A stretch of 12,733 nt of DNA, from positions 1-12,733 of the forward strand of contig JADGAO010000079.1 of the NCBI GenBank assembly GCA_015231995.1. The letters run 5' to 3'. The notes under the pieces were generated by a model. It was not told the DNA's origin and did not search any database. It saw nothing but the letters and a program-made list of their open reading frames with translations. Numbering within the stretch: position 1 is the stretch's first letter; each line of letters opens with the position of its first letter. This document shows, piece by piece, positions 6,541 through 12,733 of the stretch. The stretch comes from Nitrospinota bacterium. GTDB taxonomy: Bacteria > Nitrospinota_A > UBA7883 > JACRLM01. A program made the position numbers and the translations under genes.

Positions 6541-7815
6541 TCACGAGAGGCTCTCGATCGGGCGCGCCAACGCCTCTTCTTCCGTCACTATCCTCTCGGT
6601 TCCAGTTTTAACATTAATAATCCTAATGTGCCCAGCGGATACGTCCTCAGCTCCCACCGCCGCCACGGCTCCTACTTTCACGCTTTTCGCATAGTTCACC
6701 GCTTCATCGGAGGTCAGACACCTGAGGCAACGCAAAACCCGCATTCCTCTATCCCTCAACTTGGCGGCGAACTCCACAGCCTTGCGTTCCGCCCCTTTGG
6801 AGCAGGTGACAAGCGCGTCCGCCGAGGCCCAGTTGGACGGCTCCCCAGTCCTGTAAAGGTGGTCGAGTATCACGTCAATCCCGATGGCAAAACCCGTGGC
6901 CGGGATATCAGCGCCGTACAACGAAAGAAGTTTGTCATATCTTCCGCCGGAAAGCGCGCGGGAACTGAGGCCTTTGACGAACCCTTCGAACGTAACGCCG
7001 GTATAATAATCCATTCCCCGCGTTTCGCCCATGTCTATTATGACTTTTTCCAGCAGTCCGTACCTTGAGATATCTTCGGTTATCTCCAGCAGGTTGTCCA
7101 CGGCGGCCCGCGCCCCGGCGTTGACCGTGGCGGCGTCCGCAAGCACGGAGGGATTTCCGAAAAGGGAGGGAGCGCGTAAAATGGCCTCTCTGGCAGGCCC
7201 GCCGGCTTTGGCCCTGTCGAGAGCTCCTGCCAGGGCGCTCCCGTCTTTTTTCCCAAGCGCCCGGCGTATCTCCACCCGGTGGCTCTCGTCAAGGTTCAGC
7301 TCATCCATAGTGGATTCGATATAACCGACATGGCTGATGGCCATCTGTGCGCTGGGAAATCCCATCCGTAAAAGAGACTCGATGGCCAGTGAAATGATCT
7401 CTGCGTCCGCCTCTGGCGAAGAGACCCCCAAAAGCTCCGCGCCCGCCTGATATATCTCCATTTTTCCTACAGTCCCCGGAGTGTGTGACCGGAAGACCGA
7501 TTCCGCATAGCAAAGCCTGATAGGGAAAGGACGCGACGCAAGCGTGGTGGCGGCGATCCTGGCTATCTGCGGCGTTATGTCAGAACGCAGGGCAAGCGGT
7601 TTGCCGCCTCCCGCCGGATCGGAGAAGGTTATAACCTTTTTAAGCGAGTCGGCAGTCAACCCTTTGGACAACACATGCAGAAACTCCATCGCAGGCGTTT
7701 CCACGCGGGCGTAGCCGTGACTGTGGAACAGCGCTAGAGCCTTCCGCTCGATCCGCTCTTTTAAGACGGCCTCTTCGTAAAGGAGAGACTTGACCCCCCT
7801 TGGAGCGCTGATCAT
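6541..7815 (-). CDS. hisZ: ATP phosphoribosyltransferase regulatory subunit (HisRS paralogue)
   Basis: HisZ is the HisRS-like partner of short-form HisG, giving activity and histidine feedback control to the first enzyme of histidine synthesis. The class II aminoacyl-synthetase core is clear: LALRSDITPQIAR (74-86), SVFR (106-109), QAGAELLG (123-130), RGMDYYTGVTFE (266-277) and SGGRYDKL (289-296). It differs from true HisRS around motif 2, where HisRS has G-R-x-R-E-F and this protein has GKMEIY (117-122). That loss of the arginines argues for HisZ over HisS. A C-terminal region of about 90 residues, like an anticodon-binding domain, is retained; some HisZ proteins keep it. At 424 aa the length fits either family. 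It starts inside serA (ATGA overlap), so translation is probably coupled. No other his gene lies in the window. A second HisRS for tRNA charging would be expected elsewhere in the genome. Confidence 0.85.
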   Translation of the reverse strand: MISAPRGVKSLLYEEAVLKERIERKALALFHSHGYARVETPAMEFLHVLSKGLTADSLKKVITFSDPAGGGKPLALRSDITPQIARIAATTLASRPFPIRLCYAESVFRSHTPGTVGKMEIYQAGAELLGVSSPEADAEIISLAIESLLRMGFPSAQMAISHVGYIESTMDELNLDESHRVEIRRALGKKDGSALAGALDRAKAGGPAREAILRAPSLFGNPSVLADAATVNAGARAAVDNLLEITEDISRYGLLEKVIIDMGETRGMDYYTGVTFEGFVKGLSSRALSGGRYDKLLSLYGADIPATGFAIGIDVILDHLYRTGEPSNWASADALVTCSKGAERKAVEFAAKLRDRGMRVLRCLRCLTSDEAVNYAKSVKVGAVAAVGAEDVSAGHIRIINVKTGTERIVTEEEALARPIESLS

Positions 7816-9398
7816 AACCGGACCAGTTTCACGTCGAGCACGTTGACGATTTTTTTCATGTCGGCGAGGTCGGCGGGGGAGGGGGGCGAGTCCACATTGA
7901 TGATGGCCATCGCCTTGCCGCCCAATTCCATGCGGGACAATTCGAAAGAGGCGATGTTGATCTGCCTGCTACCGAGGAACGTCCCGATGGCCCCGATAAC
8001 GCCGGGTTTATCGTTGTTTGTGAAGACGATCATCGTCCCCTCAAGGCGGGCTTCCACAAAGAACCCGGCAAGCTTCGTCAAACGCGGTTCCCCGTCGGGA
8101 AACACAGCCCCTTCGGCGTACACATCGCCGCCATCGGTTTTAAGCCGAACTCCCACAAGTCCGGCGAAAGTGCGCTTCTCGGAGCTTTTCGTGGTGGAAA
8201 TGGTTATCCCGCGCGATTCCGCAAGATATGGGGCATTGACGAAGTTGACCGTTTTTCCCACATATGTCTCCAGCAGTCCTTTTATGATGGACTGCGTGAC
8301 AGGGGCGGTGTGAAGGTCGGTTATCTCGCCCATGTAGGTTATCTCCAGGCTCTTCGGCCCGTCGCCCGCCACCTGCGCCACGAAGGAGCCAAGCTTGTCG
8401 CCCAGCGCAAGGTAGGGACGGACAACCGCAAACTGCTCCGGGCTGATTGACGGCACGTTCACTGCGTTTTGTATGACGCCGTTTTTGAAAAAATCCACCA
8501 TCTGCTCTGCGATGTGGATGGCCACGTTCTCCTGCGCCTCCGCCGTGGATGCGCCGAGGTGTGGAGTGCCGATGACTTCGTCTATCCCCATCAGTGGCGA
8601 GTCTTTGGGCGGCTCTTTCTCGAAAACGTCAAGCGCGGCTCCCGCCACTTTGCCGGAGCGTATGGCTTCCGCAAGGGCTTCTTCGTCCACAAGGCCGCCA
8701 CGGGCGCAGTTGATTATCCGAACGCCTTTTTTCATTTTGGCGAAGGCGGAGGCTCCGAGCATCTTTTTAGTTTCTTGCGTCAGAACGGAGTGAAGCGTTA
8801 TGAAATCGCTTTTCGCGTAAAGATCGTCCAGGGAAACCAGTTCGACCCCCATTTTGTCAGCCGCCGCCTGGTTGATAAACGGGTCGTGGGCGATTACCTT
8901 CATCTCCAGCCCGATGGCCTTTTTCGCCACTAGCGAACCTATTCTGCCGAGGCCGACGACTCCGAGCGTCTTGCCCAAAACTTCAACTCCCAGCATACCT
9001 TTTTCCCACTTGCCCGCTTTCATGGATGCGGCGGCTTGCGGTATCTTGCGAGCCATGGAAAGCATCAACGCGATGGCGTGTTCGGCTGTCGTGGTCGTGT
9101 TGCCGCCGGGCGTGTTCATCACCACAACGCCACGTTCCGAAGCGGCTTTCACATCCACGTTGTCCACGCCGATCCCGGCCCTGCCGACGACCTTGAGGTT
9201 ATTGGCGGCGGCCAGCACGTCCCGGGTCACCTGCGACGCAGAGCGTATGATGAGGCCCTCGTACTGGCCGATAACCGCCCCAAGCTCTGTGGGGGACATC
9301 CCAATCTTCACATCCACTTCGAAAAGCCCGGAAGCTTTGAGGATGTTTATTCCGGTGTCTGAAAGCTTGTCGCTGACCAGGATTCTGACCAGTCCCAT
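7812..9398 (-). CDS. serA: D-3-phosphoglycerate dehydrogenase, long form with ACT domain
   Basis: Oxidises 3-phosphoglycerate to 3-phosphohydroxypyruvate with NAD, the first step of serine synthesis. Residues 1-310 are the substrate and NAD domains, with GLGRIG (149-154) and the catalytic residues R233 (CARGG), E262 (FEKEPP) and H280 (TPHLGAST). About 320-450 is the intervening domain (allosteric substrate-binding type) and 454-528 the ACT domain (IVFTNNDKPGVIGAIG), the usual site of serine feedback control. The 528-aa length is typical of this long form. ATG at 9398 has a strong GAGGGGG ribosome site about 9 nt upstream. It follows the aminotransferase by 73 bp and overlaps hisZ by 4 bp. The pairing with the aminotransferase upstream suggests that the two genes supply consecutive steps. 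Confidence 0.96.
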   Translation of the reverse strand: MGLVRILVSDKLSDTGINILKASGLFEVDVKIGMSPTELGAVIGQYEGLIIRSASQVTRDVLAAANNLKVVGRAGIGVDNVDVKAASERGVVVMNTPGGNTTTTAEHAIALMLSMARKIPQAAASMKAGKWEKGMLGVEVLGKTLGVVGLGRIGSLVAKKAIGLEMKVIAHDPFINQAAADKMGVELVSLDDLYAKSDFITLHSVLTQETKKMLGASAFAKMKKGVRIINCARGGLVDEEALAEAIRSGKVAGAALDVFEKEPPKDSPLMGIDEVIGTPHLGASTAEAQENVAIHIAEQMVDFFKNGVIQNAVNVPSISPEQFAVVRPYLALGDKLGSFVAQVAGDGPKSLEITYMGEITDLHTAPVTQSIIKGLLETYVGKTVNFVNAPYLAESRGITISTTKSSEKRTFAGLVGVRLKTDGGDVYAEGAVFPDGEPRLTKLAGFFVEARLEGTMIVFTNNDKPGVIGAIGTFLGSRQINIASFELSRMELGGKAMAIINVDSPPSPADLADMKKIVNVLDVKLVRL

Positions 9399-9471
9399 GT
9401 AGCCGCCCCCTCTTGTGTTGATAGAATGAACCCAGCGCGCCTGACGGCCCCCGGCCCCCGCCGGGAGCGTT

Positions 9472-10617
9472 TCAGATGTACCGCGCGTTTAAAACCGCCT
9501 GCGCCGCCGCCACGCCTTCGCCCATCCTGACCGGATGGCCATGTTTGGCCAAAGCCATTTCGATGGAGCTTATCGCGGTTATCATGTCGAACGTGTCGAA
9601 GTATCCAAGATGGGCGATGCGTATGATCTTGCCCTTCAGGTCGTCCTGTCCGCCTGCGAACGTGACTCCGTAGTTGTCTCGCAAATCCTTTACCAGCTTG
9701 CCGCCGTCCACCCCTTTGGGGACGAAAACGCCGGTGGCAGAGTTAGCCGGTGAATCCGGAGCAAGCGGGGCCAACCCGAGCGCGGCGGTTCCGGCGCGGA
9801 CGGATCGCGCAAGGATGTCATGTCGTTTATATGTGTTTTCCAGCCCTTCGGCGAAAAGCATTTCAAGTATCTTGCGAAGTCCGCAGATAAGGGAAACGGC
9901 TGGGGTATAGGCGGTTGTTTTCTCTTTCTGGTTTTTAAGCTCGCGCGCAAGGTCGAAATAGAACTTGGGTTGTTTGACTGTCTTGCTTTTTTTCCACGCT
10001 TTTTCCGAAAGCGCAATAAACGCCAGTCCCGGCGGGAGCATGAGAGCCTTCTGGGAGCCGGTCAGCAATACGTCAATGCCCCATCCGTCCATAGGCATGT
10101 CAACCACGCCGACGGAGGTTATGCCGTCAACGATGATTAGAGTGTCCTTATCATGCGTAAGTTTGGCCAGTTCCATTATGGGATGGGCTACCGTTGTGGA
10201 AGTCTCCGACCCCTGGACGAGTACGGCGGCGATCTTCGGGTTGCGGTTTAACGCCTCGGCCACCGCAGAGGGCGACACGGCCTGACCCCACGGCACGTTG
10301 AGCCATTCAACCTTCAGCCCGAATGTCTCGGATATTTTCCCCCACCTCTCGCCGAACTTGCCGGCGTTCACCACAAGCACAGTCTCTCCCGGCGAGAAGA
10401 GGTTGACAATAGACGCCTCCATCGCGCCCGTGCCGGAAGAGGCCAGCATAAGCACAGGCTGGCTTGTCTTGTAAAGTTCCTGCAACCCGGCGGAGCATTC
10501 CGCGAATATGGAGGAGAACTGCGGCGTGCGGTGGTGCATGATGGCCTTTGCCATTTCAAGGAGCGCCTCTTCGGGAACCGGCGTGGGGCCGGGGGATATC
10601 AGGTACTGTTTCTTCAT
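9472..10617 (-). CDS. Class V PLP aminotransferase (serine-pyruvate/alanine-glyoxylate family), candidate phosphoserine aminotransferase
   Basis: A fold-type I, PLP-dependent transaminase. Residues 1-15 carry the family N-terminus (ISPGPTPVPEE). SSGTGAMEA (60-68) binds the cofactor phosphate, D164 lies in IIVDGITS, and the Schiff-base lysine is K190 in TGSQKAL. QGSETSTT (135-142) matches the alanine-glyoxylate group. Upstream of serA, a likely role is phosphohydroxypyruvate to phosphoserine with glutamate, filling in for SerC; serine-glyoxylate or alanine-glyoxylate exchange are alternatives, and sequence alone cannot decide. An in-frame ATG 20 codons further upstream (10677) gives 401 aa, but it has no ribosome site and its extra residues do not match the family. 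ATG 10617 has GGAG upstream (11-nt spacing), gives 381 aa and starts exactly at the conserved N-terminus. Confidence 0.88.
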   Translation of the reverse strand: MKKQYLISPGPTPVPEEALLEMAKAIMHHRTPQFSSIFAECSAGLQELYKTSQPVLMLASSGTGAMEASIVNLFSPGETVLVVNAGKFGERWGKISETFGLKVEWLNVPWGQAVSPSAVAEALNRNPKIAAVLVQGSETSTTVAHPIMELAKLTHDKDTLIIVDGITSVGVVDMPMDGWGIDVLLTGSQKALMLPPGLAFIALSEKAWKKSKTVKQPKFYFDLARELKNQKEKTTAYTPAVSLICGLRKILEMLFAEGLENTYKRHDILARSVRAGTAALGLAPLAPDSPANSATGVFVPKGVDGGKLVKDLRDNYGVTFAGGQDDLKGKIIRIAHLGYFDTFDMITAISSIEMALAKHGHPVRMGEGVAAAQAVLNARYI

Positions 10618-10709
10618 CTCGATCCGATCTCCAATCTTTATTGCTTTTTCCCGGCCCGCGCTGTCTTCGCCCGCCATCGTCAGGGCTTAACGTACAACCG
10701 GATACGCTG

Positions 10710-10731
10710 ACCGGCCTCCCTTGTGGCCGGT
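10710..10731 (-). promoter_or_regulatory. GC-rich hairpin at the 5' end of the aminotransferase-serA leader
   Basis: ACCGGCC (10710-10716) and GGCCGGT (10725-10731) form a perfect 7-bp stem around an 8-base loop. On the minus strand it lies a few bases after the predicted transcription start near 10737, in a leader of about 120 nt. No T tract follows, so it is not an intrinsic terminator. It may stabilise the mRNA 5' end, take part in leader control, or be a protein site. Confidence 0.4.
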
Positions 10732-10743
10732 GAGGGAACGTAG

Positions 10744-10772
10744 ATTATAATGGCTAGCTTAATCATTTTCCA
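10744..10772 (-). promoter_or_regulatory. Predicted promoter of the aminotransferase-serA-hisZ-purA-tatD unit
   Basis: On the minus strand, TGGAAA (10772-10767) and a perfect TATAAT (10749-10744) are 17 bases apart. The -35 matches at 4 of 6 positions. It begins inside the last codons of the RDD gene (stop at 10759). Read-through from the upstream unit could add to it, since I see no terminator between them. Confidence 0.5.
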
Positions 10773-11277
10773 GCACAACCGTGCCGGAAATCATGTCGTG
10801 GAGGGCCTGCTTTTTTTTGCTGAAAAGGGCGAGCAAAAAGCCTATATAAAGGAAGAAGCCGCTTACAAAGTAGGATAACGAACGCACGAAAGCCCGGGAG
10901 TATCCGAGCTGGCCGCCATTGTCGCAAGCCACCCGGACGCCCATAAGGTATTTTCCAGCCGTCATGCCGGAGCTACCAGTCGTTATGGTGAAATAACCGA
11001 TAAACGCAAAACTGTGCAAACCGTAAATCATCTCCGCCACGAAAAAAAGCTTGTCGTAATCTTCCAGAAGCGTCATTGCGTCGCCCAACGTGGCCGCTGT
11101 TACGAAGGTGATGAAAGCGGCGATGAGCAGGTTGTCGAGCAAATAGGCGAAAAGCCGTTTCGAGAACGAAGCGTACCGTACCTTCTCCGGTATTAGCGGT
11201 ATGAAGGCCGGAGCGTCGGGAATTGGGGCAGGGGTCTGCCCCTGAAGAGGCGCAAAGCCGGAAGGAACTGGCTCCAT
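10759..11277 (-). CDS. RDD-family integral membrane protein, 172 aa
   Basis: A small membrane protein of the RDD family, whose signature residues are visible: R41 and D48 in RLFAYLLDNL and D161 in HDMISGTVV. There are three probable transmembrane segments at about 43-63, 79-99 and 134-152, plus the family's amphipathic block GMTAGKYLMGVRV (104-116). Residues 1-35 are a Pro-rich cytoplasmic or disordered leader. Some family members act in ion or osmotic homeostasis, but most have no known function, and no substrate is inferred here. It lies 12 bp after the zinc-ribbon gene in the same direction, so the two are almost certainly co-transcribed. Such a zinc-ribbon/RDD pairing suggests that the acidic protein contacts this membrane partner (inference). 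The ribosome site is weak, consistent with coupling. Confidence 0.85.
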   Translation of the reverse strand: MEPVPSGFAPLQGQTPAPIPDAPAFIPLIPEKVRYASFSKRLFAYLLDNLLIAAFITFVTAATLGDAMTLLEDYDKLFFVAEMIYGLHSFAFIGYFTITTGSSGMTAGKYLMGVRVACDNGGQLGYSRAFVRSLSYFVSGFFLYIGFLLALFSKKKQALHDMISGTVVLEND

Positions 11278-11289
11278 ACGAAAAAGCCG

Positions 11290-12168
11290 CTAGAATTTCA
11301 TTCCCAAGTCGTCGTCGCCTATCTGAAGGTCGAGATCGCCAAGGTCAATGTCTCCGCCTTTATCGTCCTTCTTGTCGCCAAAAAGGTCGTTATCGTCTAT
11401 GTTTAACTCGATATCCGCGAAATCGAGATCGGGGATTTCAGAGGCTTTTTTCGCTTCTTCGCCGGATAGTTTTATCGTCGGCTCTTTCTGTGGTTGCGGC
11501 TCGTCGAGGTTGATTTCCAACCCGCCGATATCATCCATATCCAGTTCCATGGACCTGGTCTTGGACGGCTCGCCTCCGACGACAATCGGCCCACCGCTCT
11601 CCTCTTCCAGCGAAATGTCTATATCCTTCATCACTATCTGGCCGCCTTCATCGTCGGATGAATCGAGGCTCAACGATATGCCGCCAGTCTCTTCGGCCGC
11701 CGCTGTCGTCTTGGGTTCGTCCTCGCCAAAGGAGAGGTTGAGGTCGCCTCCAGCGTCAAGGTCTTCGCCAAGGTTAAGTGAAAACCCGCTGTCGGACGCG
11801 ATGGTTTCCATGCCCGGCCCCATGTCGAGGCCGATCTCATCGGTAGGCGGCGCCTGCGGGGTTTCCACAACAGCCGGTTCGCCAAAATCAATGCTTATCT
11901 CATCAGACGCGGATGCTACCGAGGCGAGATCCTCCGTAGAATGTTCTTCGTCAAGGAAAGATCCCGTACCGTGGCTGGCGATATCCAAAGCCCCGCCCAC
12001 AGCCGCGCTTGTCGCCGCGCGCCCCTCAACGAAGGTGAGTACGCCAAGCGACACAGGCTCAAGGAACTCAATGCCGTACTGGCCTTTATGCGCTGTTAAG
12101 TCCTTGGAGCATTTACGGCAAGTGTCCAAGTACTCGAAACTTACATAACTACAGTGTGGGCATTTCAT
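11290..12168 (-). CDS. Zinc-ribbon protein with a long acidic repetitive tail, 292 aa
   Basis: Function unknown. Residues 1-22 form a zinc ribbon with C3, C6, C17 and C20 (CPHC and CRKC). A short ordered stretch to about 60 follows. From about 85 to the end the protein is rich in Asp, Glu, Gly and Ser with almost no aromatic residues and is probably disordered. This tail holds about a dozen short motifs alternating hydrophobic and polar residues and ending in G/D-E/D, for example ISIDFGE (91-97), FSLNLGED (129-136), LNLSFGED (143-150), LEINLDE (217-223), IELNIDD (253-259) and LQIGDDD (281-287). No signal peptide or membrane segment is visible. ATG 12168 has AAGGGA upstream and sits about 24 nt from the predicted transcription start. 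It is first in a two-gene unit with the RDD protein. Similar acidic motif tails occur in pilus or motility scaffold proteins such as FimV, but no homology is claimed. Confidence 0.75.
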   Translation of the reverse strand: MKCPHCSYVSFEYLDTCRKCSKDLTAHKGQYGIEFLEPVSLGVLTFVEGRAATSAAVGGALDIASHGTGSFLDEEHSTEDLASVASASDEISIDFGEPAVVETPQAPPTDEIGLDMGPGMETIASDSGFSLNLGEDLDAGGDLNLSFGEDEPKTTAAAEETGGISLSLDSSDDEGGQIVMKDIDISLEEESGGPIVVGGEPSKTRSMELDMDDIGGLEINLDEPQPQKEPTIKLSGEEAKKASEIPDLDFADIELNIDDNDLFGDKKDDKGGDIDLGDLDLQIGDDDLGMKF

Positions 12169-12198
12169 GAGTGGTTCCCTTTTAATAATTCGCAGTTA

Positions 12199-12227
12199 AT
12201 TATCGTATAAATACATGAAACGGTCAA
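12199..12227 (-). promoter_or_regulatory. Near-consensus sigma70 promoter for the zinc-ribbon/RDD unit
   Basis: On the minus strand, TTGACC (12227-12222) and GATAAT (12204-12199) are separated by exactly 17 bases, each matching at 5 of 6 positions. The predicted start near 12192 leaves a short leader carrying AAGGGA before the ATG at 12168. The region is AT-rich. Confidence 0.7.
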
Positions 12228-12300
12228 ACGAAATGATACGTTTTATTGCTTGTTGACGCTTTTTTTAGTTTTGACGCCGGTTTTTCTATCAGGATTGCCC

Positions 12301-12329
12301 TTGAGAGCTGTGTTCTGAGCGGTTATGAT
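12301..12329 (+). promoter_or_regulatory. Near-consensus sigma70 promoter for the leader ORF and ATPase
   Basis: TTGAGA (12301-12306) and TATGAT (12324-12329) are 17 bases apart, each matching the consensus at 5 of 6 positions. Transcription would start near 12336. It is divergent from the promoter at 12227-12199, leaving about 73 bp between the two -35 boxes where a shared regulator could bind. Two direct TTTTGACGCC/TGTTGACGCT-like blocks (12251-12260, 12269-12278) lie in that space. Confidence 0.6.
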
Positions 12330-12372
12330 TCGTCATGCGCTTAAAAATGATCAAGGCGTTGAGGGTATAGCG

Positions 12373-12453
12373 ATGGCGAAGAAACCGATATCAAGTTTAG
12401 CGAGGCTACCGCTCTATGCTCCATCAAATACGAGACAACAAAATGATTACTAG
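12373..12453 (+). CDS. Putative 26-codon leader ORF overlapping the ATPase start
   Basis: ATG at 12373 follows GAGGG (12361-12365) at ideal spacing; the frame runs 26 codons and stops at TAG 12451-12453, inside the ATPase frame. The overlap with the ATPase start is 11 bases. The peptide begins MAKKPISSLARLPLYA and is basic, with no recognised motif. The ATPase start has only a weak GAG before it, so ribosomes ending this ORF may restart there. The frame also extends upstream to an ATG at 12325, but that lies within the predicted -10 box and would not be transcribed from this promoter. It could equally be a chance ORF. Confidence 0.4.
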   Translation: MAKKPISSLARLPLYAPSNTRQQNDY

Positions 12454-12733
12454 ATTGACCCTGAGCAATTTCAAGAGCGTTGGCAAACAGTTCTATGACT
12501 TTACCCAGTTTGACCTGTTGGTCGGGCGCAACAATAGCGGGAAAAGTACGGTGCTTCAGGCTCTTGCCATCTGGCAATTTTGTGTTGACGAATTCCATCG
12601 TTCCAAGCGTAGTGGTTCCAAAGGCATCCAAGTGGTGCTACCCAACTTTACGGCGTTGCCGGTGCCAGAATTCAATTTGCTTTGGAAAGATAGGGACATA
12701 CGCCGCTCGCCCAATAAAAAACAAGAATACATT
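12443..12733 (+). CDS. RecF/OLD-like AAA ATPase, N-terminal 97 residues, cut by the right edge
   Basis: Seen: residues 1-13 read MITRLTLSNFKSV, the typical first strand and NFKS turn of SMC/RecF/OLD-type ATPases. The Walker A motif GRNNSGKST lies at 29-37, followed by LQALAIW. The segment NFTALPVPEFNLLWKDRD resembles the region after Walker A in stand-alone ATPases often found in anti-phage or DNA-maintenance loci (inference from memory of the family). The frame is open to the window end, so Walker B, any TOPRIM or nuclease domain, and partner genes are not visible. ATG 12443 is the first start fitting the conserved N-terminus; it has only a weak GAG ribosome site but overlaps a leader ORF. 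It is the only gene here with the look of an accessory locus. Confidence 0.8.
   Translation, partial: MITRLTLSNFKSVGKQFYDFTQFDLLVGRNNSGKSTVLQALAIWQFCVDEFHRSKRSGSKGIQVVLPNFTALPVPEFNLLWKDRDIRRSPNKKQEYI

Noticed and set aside
4770..6611. 613-codon open frame on the plus strand, antisense to purA and the TatD fusion
   Set aside because: It lies wholly opposite two clearly recognisable genes, its product has no family motif and is rich in Arg, His and Val, as expected for the antisense of GC-rich coding DNA, and it has no ribosome site.
6541..7815. Annotation as histidyl-tRNA synthetase (hisS)
   Set aside because: The motif 2 arginine-rich loop G-R-x-R-E-F of HisRS is replaced by GKMEIY, which fits the non-charging HisZ paralogue better.
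9450..9465. All-GC hairpin (CCCGG/CCGGG) in the aminotransferase-serA gap as a terminator
   Set aside because: The stem is only 5 bp and is not followed by a T tract on either strand; the genes are more likely co-transcribed.
10618..10677. Longer aminotransferase start at 10677 (20 extra residues)
   Set aside because: No Shine-Dalgarno precedes it and the added residues do not match the family, whose conserved N-terminus begins at the ATG at 10617.
10746..10751. TATAAT on the plus strand at the end of the RDD gene
   Set aside because: It overlaps the minus-strand TATAAT because the site is nearly palindromic; the only -35-like box (TTGTGG) is 19 bases away and no plus-strand gene follows.

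Overview
The window looks like a chromosomal segment of a free-living, moderately GC-rich Gram-negative bacterium. The gene set (serA with a class V aminotransferase, hisZ next to purA, a TatD/radical SAM fusion, a receiver-PilZ protein and an EPS-type glycosyltransferase) recalls Geobacter-like Deltaproteobacteria and related phyla such as Nitrospirota or Nitrospinota. That placement is inference from gene content only; no taxonomic marker is present. Coding density is high except at the two ends, which are AT-rich.

Left part, plus strand. Bases 1-105 hold a run of hairpins, two of them mutually exclusive, that may be the end of a structured RNA cut by the window edge. Next comes a self-contained unit at 234-542: a sigma70-type promoter, a perfect Shine-Dalgarno, a 62-aa zinc-ribbon protein and a strong intrinsic terminator. 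A 772-aa GT4-type glycosyltransferase (676-2994) with extra domains at both ends follows. After it, under its own extended -10 promoter, is a 248-aa receiver-PilZ protein (3093-3839) whose receiver lacks the phosphoacceptor Asp.

Central and right part, minus strand. Reading right to left, one likely transcription unit is aminotransferase (10617-9472), serA (9398-7812), hisZ (7815-6541, ATGA overlap), purA (6521-5244) and a TatD-radical SAM fusion (5228-3858). It links the first steps of serine synthesis, the regulatory subunit of the first histidine enzyme and the first committed step to AMP. A promoter with a perfect TATAAT lies just upstream, and its transcript would begin with a GC-rich hairpin. 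Upstream is a second minus-strand unit driven by a near-consensus promoter (12227-12199): a 292-aa zinc-ribbon protein with a long acidic repetitive tail, then an RDD-family membrane protein.

Right edge. A plus-strand unit starts divergently with its own near-consensus promoter (12301-12329), a 26-codon leader ORF with a good ribosome site, and the overlapping start of a RecF/OLD-like ATPase that runs off the window. This is the best candidate for the start of an accessory, possibly defence-related, locus, but only its first 97 residues are visible. No transposase, CRISPR array, tRNA or rRNA was seen.
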